A stretch of 64,000 nucleotides of DNA from contig JAEMWC010000166.1 of assembly GCA_016490735.1 (NCBI GenBank), positions 771,001-835,000 on the forward strand, written 5' to 3'. Under the pieces are notes generated by a model. It had not been told where the DNA came from. It was given only the letters and a program-made list of their open reading frames with translations, and searched no databases. Position 1 is the stretch's first letter; each line of letters opens with the position of its first letter. Shown here piece after piece: positions 11,829 to 22,608 of the stretch. Both the position numbers and the translations under genes were made by a program. This DNA is from Pachyseris speciosa. Its lineage: Eukaryota; Cnidaria; Anthozoa; Scleractinia; Pachyseridae.

Positions 11829-14800
11829 CACGCAAAAAAAGAACGAGGCCAATATCCCGCCATCTTGACCAAACAAGCTTGGTCAATAAGGGATTTATTA
11901 TATGACTCAAAGGACGCTATCAAGAGACAGTAAAACGCCGGACAAACGGGCTATCCCGAGAGGTCAAGATGGCTCCATCTTGACCTCGCGGGTAGCCAAT
12001 CACAGCAGGAGAATTGATTCATCTTGACTGTTGAAAGAGCCAGTCATATAATAAATAGAAATATAACTCCACATGACGACTCAGCTCTAAGGAACAGAAC
12101 TGAATTCACAGATAAAGCAGAACATTATACTTATACTGCATTAAGCACAAGGGGAAATTGAATTAATTTTACTTTGTTTAGTAGAGACGAAATAATTGAT
12201 ACAAAAGCCTTTCTTTGGTGCAGGCTCTTGAAGTCGCGATTGTAGGTTTTCGGGTCATAGTCATGCAAGCAATAACTCGTTTTTCTGTCGTAGGATGTTT
12301 TGAAAAATCTCGAGCTAAATCAGTGCAAAAATGGTTGCTATAAAAAACTGATAGATAGAGGTTCTCATTTATAAGTAGAAAAAAATTTTAAGAGAGCTCA
12401 ATGTCAGGGCAAATTCGTCACGTTCGATTTCGATGTGCTTGGACGTATGCACGCGCTAATAATTCTATAAATTTATGGAGTGAGGATTCGCCATGCAAGA
12501 GACTTCACGTCATGCAATGTGACCTCCTTTCTTATGATCAAATAGTGGGCATATTGTCCGGGCTTGTATTGTTTTGAACAACTAAAGAATAGGTGAATTT
12601 TAGCGGGTACCTCCCTGTCGAACTAATATTCGAAACTTCTCAATTCAGTTTCAAGGACCTACGTTTTTCAACTCGTTAAGTCATGAAATTCAAAACAGTG
12701 AAAGCACCCGTTTGTTTGGGAAAAGACTTAAAAATTCCTTCTTTTTTAGGCAAATATACCCATTGTTGAGCTATATACTTCTTCCTTTCTTTTCTTGTCT
12801 TTTCTTTTTAAAATAATACATTTCATATTTCATGCTGTACCAGTAATTCGTATGATGTACCCTATATTGTCAGGAAGCCTATAGTTCATAAGTCCCCGGC
12901 TTCTATATACAAAAAAATTAGGCTTTCTTGTCATTACCACCTTAAACATTTGTAGTCTATCGTCTTTAATTTATTATAAATTTCTAGTGTTTCGTATTTT
13001 CATGTGGTTAATGGCAAATAAAGATGGAAAAATGGAAATGGAAATGAAATGGGTCAGCAAGAGGACTCAATATGTGGGTTCTTATACCACGACTGCAAAT
13101 TAACTTTATAGAGAAGCAGAGATAGGCGGAGGTGAGACACTCATGTCCAATATACACAAACTGATACAGTCTGTACGTCAAACGATCCGTACGGACTGTA
13201 CAGACTGTCAAAGGATAAGTCGGTCCGTAGACGGTCCGTTAATTATATGTACATCTACACAAACTGATACAGTCTGTTAAACGATCCCTACGGACTCTAC
13301 AGACTGCCAAAGGATAAGTCGGCCCAAAGATGGTCCGTTAATCATATGCACATCTGTGGGGGCCGGTGAGAGCTAATCACCATCCGTACGGACTGTACAG
13401 ATCGTCAAAGGATAAGTCGGTCCGTATACAGACCGTTAATTGTATACTACAGGCTAAACACACGTATGCCTGACGTTCTTAAAGCCAGCCGAAAAGCTCC
13501 CGTTGTAGGAAATCCAGGGCAAAACAAGCAGACTAAACACATGTATGCCTCGTTCTTAAAGCTCCAAAGACAAGTTGCTCGTTGTGCGAAAGGAGCTAAT
13601 TAACGGAGCGAAGGAAATGCAGGGCGAAACAAACAGACTAAACGCATGTATGTCTCGTTCTTAAAGCTCGGCCGACAAGTCCCTCGTGACGAAAAGAGCT
13701 AAAGGACCGAAGGAAATGCACGGCGAAACAAACAGACTAAACACATGTATGCCTCGTTCTTAAGGCTCCACCGACAAGTCGCTCGTTGTACTCGAAAGGA
13801 GCTAACGGAGCGAAGGAAATGCACGGCGAAACAAACAGACTAAACACATGTATGCCTCGTTCTTAAAGCTCCAACGACAAGTCGCTCGTTGTGCGAAAGG
13901 AGCTAATTAACGGAGCGAAGGAAATGCAGGGCGAAACAAACAGACTAAACACATGTATGTCTCGTTCTTAAAGCTCGGCCGACAAGTCGCTCGTGACGAA
14001 AAGAGCTAAAGGACCGAAGGAAATGCACGGCGAAACAAACAGACTAAACACATGAGGGTGTATGCCTCGTTCTTAAGACTCCACCGACAAGTCGCTCGTT
14101 GTACTCGAAAGGAGCTAACGGACCGAAGGAAATGCACGGCGAAACAAACAGACTAAGGTGAGGATGATCATCATCACTCTTACCACGCCGTGCTAAGACA
14201 GTTCTGGACATGTTAGACATAGCAGCCTTGGGATCATTTCACGTAGGTTGCCCTTTCAGCAATTTTCGTGTCAAATACAACTTTCATTACTTACAACCAA
14301 CCAGTCACCAGCAGAAATCCTGGGGCCGCTGTGACCATGGTGAGTGCTCTCCAATCTCTGATGGCGAATGCAAATCCTGGTAAAATCATCATAAAGACGA
14401 CGAATCCAACCCATACTAGAGTACCTGCGGTGCTTCGGTGCCGTATTCCAGAGAATTCTGTTACTAACACGAACAGAGGGATGCTGTAAGCACCTATACG
14501 AGAAATGCAATGAAAATAGCTCAGAAAATACTGTCATTAACTTAAAGTAACATTTGAAACGTATGTGATGATGAAGCATGCAACTTCTTATGATCGAGAG
14601 AAGCCATGAGAAATTCTTATGATCCTTTCTAGTCGTGGATACGCGAAGCGTAGAAACGACTTTTGTTGAGGGTCAGACTATGCAAATTTCTCACTCACTC
14701 AGATGTAAATAAATCGATATGTCAACGGCAGACCAATAGATATCGATTTTACGAAATATTGCCGGAACACCTCTATCGGCTTTCCGAAGTAATGTCTAAG

Positions 14801-17800
14801 GAGCAACAGTCGAACCGATGAACGGAAAGAATATACGGCAAAAGGAACGTTCGATCAAACAGCCGAACGGCAAAAGAAATTGTAAACAATATTCGGCGTT
14901 AGAAACTTTTGACACAAATATAGCTGCATTCGCGAAGTCATTTTCAGTGTTGTAAATAAAATTATTTTTGCTTCTTTTACATCTCTTGGATTCCAAATAT
15001 TCGTTTACAGATAACTGTACATTCTATTAGCTTCATAAAGGCTTATTTAATGTAGACTTTTAATTAAAGAAAAACAAGATATCAACGTGTTCAGGAAAAT
15101 CTCTCCGTGTGAGAAATTCTGCGCGTGTCAATCCATGACAGTGTCCCTTTAAGAAAATAATGGCAAATGTTGCATTTCACACCGGCTGTAAAAAGCGTAA
15201 TTTGCATATGTCAAATTTCGGCTGCGTTCGTTTGACAGCAGCTTTGTGTGACAATTTCCTCGAAATACTGCAGTGTTTGGCTGGCTTCGTTTTGGTGAAA
15301 TCGTCCTTTTGCCTGATATCCAACCCACAATTTAACCCCGAGGTTAAATTGTGTTAAGCTCATGAACTAAAAAATTGATGCTCAAAAGAGCTGGACGTTT
15401 AAACGCATTAAAAAGTTGTTTAAACACTTTCAGAAAGAGATTTCACGCGTTTAACCCTTTTCCGACGGACGTTTTGTTCGTCTTTTTTGCAATTTTCGGA
15501 GGGTAGGAGGTCAAATCGACCTGGCTACTCCATATAAGGGGTTACCAGGGCGATTTCGCTGGGCCACAACACCGAAAGCTCTTGTCACGCTTGTCACGCT
15601 AGCTGTCGTTTATTTTTAAACGAACACTGCAGCTACAATTCGTTGCTTATTTGATTTATAAGTGTGTTTTTGGAGTCATTTTCCACCTCAGAAGCCCCCT
15701 GCCTGGCATCATAAAGCGGGGTTGATGGGTAAAGGCAATCCTTTGAAAGAAAACGGAGGTGAGAAGCAATTTCACACGAAGTAGGCCGCCGAAAGTATGC
15801 GAGCGAGTGATGGCCATTCACGGAGTGAAGTTGTGTCTTTCGCCGTTTTGTGAGTGGATTCCAGGACCTGGCATGACAATTTTGGCGAGTTTTGACTGTT
15901 AAATGATGCAATCGGTGCAATGTTTTGCCAGCAGGACCGGGTGGCTCTACACGGTTCTAAAATATATGTGAAATGGAAATTGGCAGAATTCCATGCTGTT
16001 CTTAGCCAAGAAAATCCCAGAATACCTTTGGGACACAAACGTGAAAATTACAGACTGTGAGAGCAACTGAAGTCAAGCAGCGTTATCGGGGTCGGGATAA
16101 AGGGGTGAGCAGGTAAATGTGGAACAGATTGCAAGCGGTGGAGTCAATGTTTGCTGCCAATGTAAACTTTTAACTTCAATAGGAATTTTTATCTTGAAAA
16201 CTTCAAGACAAAATTGCGTGAATTTTGGTGTTGTCCGAGGGCGATTTTGGTTTTCAAAGAGAATAAACAGTCATATTAAGTGAAAATTGGGAGTTTTTTC
16301 AGTTTACGCGATAATAAAGTCTAAACAAATGATCATTTTGGCAAAAAATTGGTTTATTTCAACCATAGTTTGGGATTTGAGAAAGTTGTAGATTTTCAAA
16401 GCATCGGTCTATTGTGGGGTCGTATAGGACCCCTCTCGGCGGAAAAGGGTGTTTTCTCGAGTCACCTTGGCTTAATCCCCCTTGTCGCAAATATAAGGTC
16501 ACATTTCCTCGACTTTTTCACAGTTGTACTTTGATTTGTATCTTGGTCGATGTGCGTACGTGTAGGCTTATTAGAAGAAAACATGCACAGTCAATGCAAA
16601 TCCCACTCTTAGTTCGTCACAGAAGCTGATTCGCATTGCTACGGATGGCACAAGCATAAAAGAATATTTTTTTTCTCTTTCTCCAGATGTCTTGTAAAAT
16701 ATTGAAGGCAAGGAAATATCTCTTAGACAAAAGAAACAAGAAAAATGACTTTGTTGGTCTACCCACAGAACATTCAACTGCTGAAACTAACATGCTTCAT
16801 CCAACCTTCACTCTTAACTCTAAACCCGAACCCTAACCTTACGGTGGTCTTATACCTTAGGAACGGCATGCGGAAACTTAAGGTTTTTTTCTAAAAGCGA
16901 GTAGGGAGGGGGGTTAAAACTACTATTTCTCCAAAGACTTTGATCGAGGACTGGGTACGTTATACATGTATATTGTCACATGGCAGCTGGTCACGTGGCT
17001 ATACTCAGCTCCTTTGCATTCACTCTCTCGTCGGAAGAAATTTACCTTGGGAATGTGTCAAAGTTTCCCTAAATAACTGTGTTTTGTGTCATTTGCTGGT
17101 GCCTGAGTTTATCATCAACGCTCGTTCAAAGCTGCTGACAGTTTGTTGTTCATGGACATGGGCCCATGGAAAGTTGAAGGTGCCTGGACAACCGTGACTG
17201 TTGGTGCAGGATTGAAGCCTAAATTGCTTGGGGGGTGGGATACATCGGGGTCAGATTCTTGCTGTTTGGCTGCTTGCTTGAGGTTGCTGATAAAAAGGGA
17301 GCAGATTGAGCTCTTGATGGCCTTTTTTTCAGAATTGCGCAAGCATGTCCATCATTTCTTGCCATGTGCATAACATGCTAAAGATTGATGGTAGGCAGAG
17401 GCAAAAAAACACCTTTTCAGTCTGGCAAAGTGAAACTTTGAATATTTTTCTCTCTGCAAATAACCAAAGTCTGCCCACAAGTTTAAGTTCAGTACCTAGA
17501 TCAATACAAGCATAACCTTCCAAAACTTGTTTCTTGCCTCACTGACTAAGTGTTTTTGCTCATTTATGTTTCCGAGGAAGCACTTTTAAAGAGATCTTAC
17601 AAAAGCTTGTTCTGTTTCCAAGGCAACAAGAGACTCACACATCATGGTGTTTGTCATCATTCATGGCAACGAGTTGCTTGATGGTGGTTTTCTCTGAATG
17701 AGTTTGATTTTGGACAAAAAAGTGGTGTAGTGTTTAAGACCCCCTTAAGGTTGCTGTGTGTCCATGGAAAACCCGACATAAAAGCTACAACTTACCAATC

Positions 17801-18306
17801 ATGAAGCCAACAAGGGCCCGAAAAAGAGCGAATACCCAAAAAGTGGGGGAAAAGGCCGAGACGAAATTAAACAGGCAGCAAAGGAATCCACACACGTAGA
17901 GGGGAATCTTGCGGCCGAACTTATCAGAGAAGGTGCTCACGGAAATACTACCAATAAAAAACCCGGCGAAGATAACAGAGGTGGAGACGAATCCCAACGA
18001 ACCACGGTCACACACGAGATCAAACTGTGAAAAAACAAGGTAGGAATGCAGAATATTAATATCGGTGTGTATCAACGTTGAAACAATTTGAAACATGTCA
18101 TAGATAAACCAGGCTTTCCAGGAGCTTGAAATTTGGCTATTTTGTAAAATTCCCCAAATTGCAAAAAATTAGTATTGCAATAAACTATGTGTTAAAGAAC
18201 AGACAATTTTATTTTTTGTTTAAATAAAAAATATGCCTTGGCCCCAATAAGTTACAAATATTGTTGTTTCCTACGCATTTGTAGTCATTGGGTGAATGAA
18301 TGAAAA

Positions 18307-18374
<68 letters not shown>

Positions 18375-18759
18375 ATAAATGAACGAACGAACGAACGAAC
18401 GAGATTCATTTATTTCTTACATTAGCGATAAACTATATACTGTTAACTCAAAACATGCCGTTTAAATATTGTACCTGGGTAACCACTGAAGTGAAGTCAT
18501 CAGCGAATTCCCAGTCCTCCCTGGGAATATCACATCGAAATGAATATTTTTCGTTCCCAATATGAAACGTGTCATTGAAGGGACACGTGGCGACATTTTT
18601 GCACCTCCATCCAGGCTCTGCTGCAATGAACACCATAATCATCACGGTAAAGGACCACCAGAATCCATAAAGAAGATTTGCAAATATGTTGAGCACGATT
18701 TGGTAACGTCCAAAGCTTCCAATCTTCTCTAAAACCTCGTCAGTGGTTAGTGCTTTCAT
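6771..18759 (-). CDS. SLC22A-like: SLC22-family organic ion transporter, gene A (nine coding exons, 512 aa)
   Basis: This is a complete MFS transporter of the SLC22 (organic cation/carnitine/anion) family, expected in the plasma membrane with 12 helices. The join, from 5' to 3', is 18475-18759, 17796-18024, 14295-14493, 10966-11172, 10542-10676, 9748-9845, 8324-8435, 7978-8050, 6771-6971. All introns are GT-AG and the phases agree throughout (1539 nt including stop). Visible landmarks are: a large loop between helices 1 and 2 with Cys residues and an NDT glycosylation site; the MFS motif SDKFGRK at 128-134; the family block FTPESVRWLL at about 239-248; ELFPTTLRNIGMG from 415; and LPET at 472. 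The tail is charged and rich in Lys and Glu. The first in-frame ATG is at 18777, but I start at 18759 because a TAG acceptor lies 2 nt upstream and gene B and gene C start at the same point. The substrate cannot be read from the sequence. Confidence 0.9.
7576..7844. repeat. MITE with inverted repeats in intron 8 of gene A
   Basis: AAGTTTTAGATATAAAACTA at the left end is matched in reverse complement at the right end. A second paired block (GTCTGCCTTCTTC and GAAGAAGGCAGA) lies further in. The arms total about 80 bp. Confidence 0.75.
7978..8050 (-). CDS. SLC22A-like: SLC22 gene A, coding exon 8
   Basis: This short exon reads (R)NIGMGTSTASARVSAFASAY and then APLL. It completes the RNIGMG block from exon 7 and ends in phase 0 before GTGAGT. 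It is 73 nt, as in gene B. Confidence 0.9.
8324..8435 (-). CDS. SLC22A-like: SLC22 gene A, coding exon 7
   Basis: It reads GYMAGKIFMYLC... to YIYSAELFPTTL, the conserved ELFPT block, and ends in phase 2 before GTATGT. It is 112 nt, as in gene B. Confidence 0.9.
8436..9747. other. SLC22A-like: Intron 6 of gene A
   Basis: No gene or clear repeat is visible in this 1.3-kb intron. Confidence 0.6.
9748..9845 (-). CDS. SLC22A-like: SLC22 gene A, coding exon 6
   Basis: It reads FSRRKILLVSFLVAAAGAI... to SDKAEHDK after a TTTACAG acceptor and ends before GTAGC. It is 98 nt, as in gene B. Confidence 0.88.
10360..10415. repeat. G-rich low-complexity tract in intron 5 of gene A
   Basis: Runs of G up to about 12 long are broken by A or C. 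It could fold into a G-quadruplex on the plus strand, but nothing else supports a function. Confidence 0.6.
10542..10676 (-). CDS. SLC22A-like: SLC22 gene A, coding exon 5
   Basis: It translates FSVSFISWGISFSAPFLSGN... through helices 7 and 8 and ends in phase 2 before GTAGGT. It is 135 nt, as in gene B. Confidence 0.85.
10966..11172 (-). CDS. SLC22A-like: SLC22 gene A, coding exon 4
   Basis: It carries FTPESVRWLLKKGRVPEAR, the conserved block after helix 6, and the large cytosolic loop. It ends GSWMMW before GTAAGC. It is 207 nt, as in gene B. Confidence 0.9.
11754..11870. repeat. Fold-back repeat in intron 3 of gene A
   Basis: GGTCAAGATGGCGGGATATT reads the same on both strands from the two ends, with GCGTGTTTATGGACC pairing around a short CGAGACGAAGTCG centre. 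A smaller hairpin with the same GGTCAAGATGG end follows at about 11961-11990, so this may be part of a composite element. Confidence 0.8.
13150..13445. repeat. Tandem repeat, about 100 bp, three copies
   Basis: The blocks CCGTACGGACTGTACAGA, AAAGGATAAGTCGG and GGTCCGTTAAT recur at a spacing of about 100 bp. The copies are diverged. The array lies in intron 3 of gene A, directly before a second, unrelated array. Confidence 0.75.
13450..14155. repeat. Tandem repeat, about 100 bp, seven or more copies
   Basis: The unit contains CTAAACACATGTATGCCTCG, an AAGCTC...GACAAGTCGCTCG block, GGAGCTAA and GAAATGCACGGCGAAACAAA. Adjacent units alternate between two versions (TTGTGCGAAAGGAGC and GTGACGAAAAGAGC), giving a higher-order dimer of roughly 210 bp. 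The array is in intron 3 of gene A and ends about 140 bp from exon 3. Confidence 0.85.
14295..14493 (-). CDS. SLC22A-like: SLC22 gene A, coding exon 3
   Basis: It reads GAYSIPLFVLVTEF... to PGFLLVTGW and ends in phase 2 before GTAAGT. It holds helices 5 and 6 and is 199 nt, as in gene B. Confidence 0.9.
14494..17795. other. SLC22A-like: Intron 2 of gene A
   Basis: In this 3.3-kb intron I see no gene. A block near 15135-15155 (ATGACAGTGTCCCTTTAAG) resembles one end of the MITE at 26353-26588, but no partner is nearby. Confidence 0.5.
17796..18024 (-). CDS. SLC22A-like: SLC22 gene A, coding exon 2
   Basis: It starts FDLVCDRGSLGF after a TTCACAG acceptor and ends VGFMI plus one base before GTAAG. 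It carries helices 2-4 and the MFS motif SDKFGRK. It is 229 nt, as in gene B. Confidence 0.9.
18303..18375. repeat. (AAAG)n microsatellite in intron 1 of gene A
   Basis: About 18 units of AAAG are followed by short AACG repeats. The ORF across it (SFFLSFFL) is a repeat product. Confidence 0.95.
18475..18759 (-). CDS. SLC22A-like: SLC22 gene A, coding exon 1
   Basis: The 95 codons begin MKALTTDEVLEKIGSFGRYQ. They hold helix 1 and the large extracellular loop, and end DFTSVVTQ before a GTACAA donor. The exon ends in phase 0. Confidence 0.9.
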
Positions 18760-18900
18760 TGCTACGATTACAAACATAATTGTAAGAGGTATGTGGCAAA
18801 ATTTCCGTGCAGCCCCATATCTTAATTATGTACACACTTTGCGACTGAAACTCTATTCATGCTGCCGTTTTTGGAACAGGGTTAGTACGACATTCTCGTA

Positions 18901-19083
18901 TAGACCCTACGCAAAAATGGCTGCGTTCAAATTATTCTTTTGCTTGTATTCAAACTAGCCTCACCAACCTCGTTCGGGATAACAAATTCTTTAGAATTTT
19001 AATCTCAAAAACGAGGTTAGTGAGGCTATATTGAATACAAACAAAAGAATAATTTAAAGGCGGCCATTTTTGCATAGGGTCTA
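18901..19083. repeat. Fold-back MITE upstream of gene A
   Basis: It begins TAGACCCTACGCAAAAATGG and ends with the inverted copy GCATAGGGTCTA. Further pairs are ATTATTCTTTTG with CAAAAGAATAAT, and AACCTCGTT with AACGAGGTT. A sister copy lies in gene B at 43205-43376. It starts 142 bp upstream of the gene A ATG. Confidence 0.88.
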
Positions 19084-19263
19084 TTTTTTTAGCTAGTTAT
19101 ATGTGAACCTTTATTGGCATTCTCTGTTTATTTACATTTTGTATATATATATTTTTCTTTTACATTCTTGTGTTTTTAGCTAGTTTTTAATCTGAGCTTA
19201 TTAATTTATTTGAGGACTCTTCTGTAAAACACTTTGTGACGTTGGTATCCTCAATAAAGATTA

Positions 19264-19312
19264 TAATAATAATAATAATTATTATTATTATTATCATTAT
19301 TATTATTAAAGT
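19264..19312. repeat. (AAT)n/(ATT)n microsatellite
   Basis: Short AAT repeats switch to ATT repeats, making a small palindrome. Confidence 0.85.
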
Positions 19313-19333
19313 ATGGGGCTGTGAGGAAATCTT

Positions 19334-19470
19334 AGACTGCGAGTAGTCTCTGATTTGGGCGATGGATTGTGGGGCGGGAGAAAGACGCGCGCTCGAAATT
19401 GCGCGGAGGAGACGCGTGAATTTCTCCCGCCCCACAATCCATCGTCCAAATTAGAGACTACTCGCAGTCT
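19334..19470. repeat. Fold-back MITE
   Basis: AGACTGCGAGTAGTCTCTGA at the left pairs with the right end, and GATGGATTGTGGGGCGGGAG pairs with its reverse complement near 19422-19442. The loop is about 35 bp. Confidence 0.88.
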
Positions 19471-20082
19471 ACGGAAATCTTCCCGAAACATGTTAACCTA
19501 AAACAACATTCAATAGCCCCCAACAACACTCAGTAACGGTGTTCAATGTTGGCGAAAATGTTGGCAGCGCTTTCACGAACCTTCAGAGTCTCTATGGTAA
19601 TTCCTTGCGAGTTGAACGCATGGCTGGTCGAGCGTTTGTTTCGTGTTGTAGCTACACCTTTCGTAACATGAAGTTTTATTGCCAAACGCCAGCGGGCAAA
19701 ATTGCAACAAATAAACAGTAACAAGGATAATGTTACTGCTTCACCCTTCCATCTAGGAGCTAATTCAATCAGTTTGCATTTCCGCGGATTTGAACAGAAC
19801 CCAGTTATAGATCTAGAATGCATGAAAGCTGAACCCGCCCTAAATACCGGCTGCCTGAAATAGCACTGGTAATTTATGTGGTCTCACCTGGGTTCTTGCG
19901 GCGATGGATTCCAAGTGGTATGCACAAAAAGTAAAAGTCTGAGAAGACAGCTAAAGCAGCCTGGTTGCATAAGATTCGTACTTTTCACTTGGGTGCAAGT
20001 TATAATCCATGAAGGAAACATGAAGTTTAGAGGGAAGAGGTCAAGCAATAACCGGCGGAGACACGCTACCATAGAGTAAGTA
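19471..20082. other. Unassigned intergenic stretch
   Basis: No gene, RNA or repeat is recognised. If gene A has an untranslated leader exon, it would lie somewhere upstream of 18759, possibly here. Confidence 0.4.
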
Positions 20083-20722
20083 CTAGAGTACTGAAGTGAT
20101 GTCACGTCCCAAAAACTAAATTTATGAAATTATGGGATTTGTTCGGATATTAAGAGAGAACACGATAACAAAGACCTACTTGCCAAAAATCAGCATTTTC
20201 TTATAGTTTGAGAGCGAGATATCAGTACCGTTATGCTCTGCTTACTCCATACAAATCCTTCTAAATTTTAATTAGTTCATAACATTATGAACCGAGTCAA
20301 ATTTAGAAGGATTTGTATGGACTCAGCAGAGCATAACGGTGCTAATATCTCAGAGCCAAATTTTCCTGGCGGGTCGACTAAAGTACAGCTCACATTCCAC
20401 AGGTCACAGGTACAGGTCACAGCTTTATTGATTGATAACTAAGCCAAACAGTTTCTCCTCAATCTAACACAAAATTTTGGATAGTGATTAGAGCTAGGAG
20501 ACACTTTTGGGCTTCTTTATTTATCTGCAGCAAGATGACTTGTATGTTGACCTGTGCAATATGACCTGCACTTTAGCCCCGCCGAAATTTTCCTTTAAAT
20601 GCTGATTTTTGGCAAGTTAGCATTTTTCATCTTGTTCTTTCTGAAAAATAAATCTCAACAAATCACATAATTTCAAAAATTCTAATATTTGTGACTTCAC
20701 ACTTTAGCACTCTACAGAGCAT
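20083..20722. repeat. Long fold-back MITE interrupted by a second element
   Basis: The left arm (20083 to about 20270) and right arm (about 20290-20357 plus 20594-20722) are inverted copies. Shared blocks include CTTGCCAAAAATCAGCATTT, TGAAATTATG and GAGTACTGAAGTGATGTCAC (diverged). The innermost arms pair over CGTTATGCTCTGC and CCATACAAATCCTTCTAAAT. The right arm is split by the 218-bp element at 20367-20584. Confidence 0.82.
20367..20584. mobile_element. Small Mutator-like MITE nested in the fold-back element
   Basis: A 9-bp direct repeat, AAATTTTCC, flanks it at 20358-20366 and 20585-20593. The ends are imperfect inverted repeats (GGCGGG...CTAAAGTACAG and the reverse of GGCGGGGCTAAAGTGCAG). 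A 9-bp target duplication is the Mutator-like (MULE) norm. The element is non-coding. Confidence 0.75.
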
Positions 20723-21388
20723 TGTGTATATTATAATTACCCTTTGACCCAGTTGCTCAAAGCACGATTAATAAGCTACAGTAGCAGGTTGGCGTGAATT
20801 TCGATCCCAGTTGAACTTCTATCCAATAAACATTTTCCCAAAAGATTTTTCTCCTTTCAATTTTGACTTGAACTTTCCTTTACCTCAGTTGATGAGCGTG
20901 ATAACCTTGCGGGTTTTAAATAACCGGGCCCTTGAATGCAAGATAAACGCCGAAGTTTAATCGATAAAAGGTTAGCCGAACGCATCAGTAGTGAATAATT
21001 AAGTCCACTACCTTAACAAATCAGCACTCACCAATCGCCGTAAACCTTGCTGTTGGCAGAAACTAGCAATGGAATTTCTCAGACTAGTAATATTGAAGCG
21101 TCTAGTAAGGCACGATAGACTGTTTCATCCCTTGCCAAGATTCGGCTCTTACTTCGTGATGACGTAAAACAAAAGGACAAAAACATGAAACAATACCTCA
21201 TCAGAACTTTTAAGCCCTGGAGCATTGACAGAATCAAAACAATGGTTGTTTACCATTTAATGTTTTCTTTTCTTTTACCCGCACACTCATCGAGTATGCA
21301 CACACTCTATGTTTGAAGAAAACAATGGCGCGCCTTTGAGACTAATGCTCATTGTTCAACAAGGCTTTGATTTGTTTCATTCTCGACC
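20723..21388. other. Unassigned intergenic stretch
   Basis: No gene, RNA gene or clear repeat is seen here. Confidence 0.5.
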
Positions 21389-22608
21389 CCAGAGCTCTTC
21401 CCTTTTGCGCATGTCTAACGGGCGTGACGGCGGGAAGAGCTCTGGGGAACTCTACGGAAGCTCCAGCTCTGATTGGCTATCAGTTGAAACAATGAAATTG
21501 CTTCTGATTGGCCAATTCGGTACGCGCGAAAAACTGAACGGTTACTCTTGTGAAGCGAACTAGCTTCGAAAAAAAGTTCACAAAACAAGCATGAGTGAAA
21601 CCCCTAAAACGTCCTTCCTTGTAAAAACAACAGCTTCAATATAATTGATTTATGCTCTGCCTTTACTGCGATTTTCATAATTATACAGAATTTCATTTTC
21701 AAGCGCCAACCGCCAAAATGCAAACCGCGTTTTGACTTTTATCAATCAAACTTTCCGAACACACTCCGGGACGAAAATTCCATTTGCACTGAAAAGTATT
21801 GAAGAATCATGTGCACTAAATACGGGGTTGAGACTCATAAATCCCGTATTCTTTATCTCCAATAATAGTGCAAAGGAATGAGATGAAAGACGGCGGCCCA
21901 GTTCAACAAGCATGAATTGTTATTTATTGATGTAATTTTCCACGCCGTCGGCCTTCTGTGTTTTGTGTCCATCGCTTAGGAAGAACGAAAAGGGTCGTTT
22001 CAGAGCCACAAACTTCCCCTGCTTTTATTTCCAAGTACCGTGCTACTTCTCACTAAAACAAATGAAAATATAAAATCGATCAATCACACCACACTCCAGA
22101 AAACCACGTAAGTCAAGATTCGGTGAATTGCCTAACCTAGGTCGGGAAGTTTCCATGGATAGGTCCTCAAATAACTGAAACTATCCTATTGATTATCCTG
22201 AGAAACGTAAGGGATATCAACGGAATCAGTCGTCCCGCTTCTGATGCTTGAAACTGCTTTGGGCCATAAATTATCGATCATCGCCTCTCGGTTGCAGTCG
22301 GAAGCCGCTGGGAATTTGATTGATGTCGGGCAGAGAGAGCCGCAGTTGTCGGTTGAGATTTGAACTTCAGAGCTCGCGTGTTATTGAAAGGCACAGCAAG
22401 CGAAATTTAGAGTCTTTACCACCTTTTGCTAAGGCATACTGCAAGGACTATTTCAAACAGCGACGCCATTTTGGATTTTGGGTAGTCGAGCATGCACTTT
22501 GAAGTCTATATAGCCAGATTTTGGCTACGATCAATATGGAGTTTCCCAGAGCCTTCGAGGCTCGAAGCCCGAGAAGAGCTCTGGGGTCGAGAATATGATT
22601 TGTTTATG
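21389..22608. repeat. Pair of inverted repeats bounding about 1.2 kb
   Basis: ATTCTCGACCCCAGAGCTCT at about 21391 recurs inverted at about 22573-22594. A further inverted copy of GAGCTCTGGGG sits just inside the left end, near 21437. The sequence between has only short ORFs with no recognised domain. It may be a non-autonomous DNA element, but its ends are not defined. Confidence 0.5.

Noticed and set aside
13450..14155. Regularly spaced repeats that might suggest a CRISPR array
   Set aside because: The units are about 100 bp, directly abutting and variable throughout, with no unique spacers, and the genome is animal. It is a tandem minisatellite.
16797..16845. Telomere-like CCCTAA/CCCGAACCCTAACC stretch
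   Set aside because: There are only two or three imperfect units in intron 2 of gene A, too short and degenerate to call an interstitial telomere. A similar short stretch at 25250-25275 is equally weak.
18760..18777. Earlier in-frame ATG of SLC22 gene A at 18777
   Set aside because: It would add only MFVIVA, upstream of a TAG acceptor. Paralogue alignment supports 18759.
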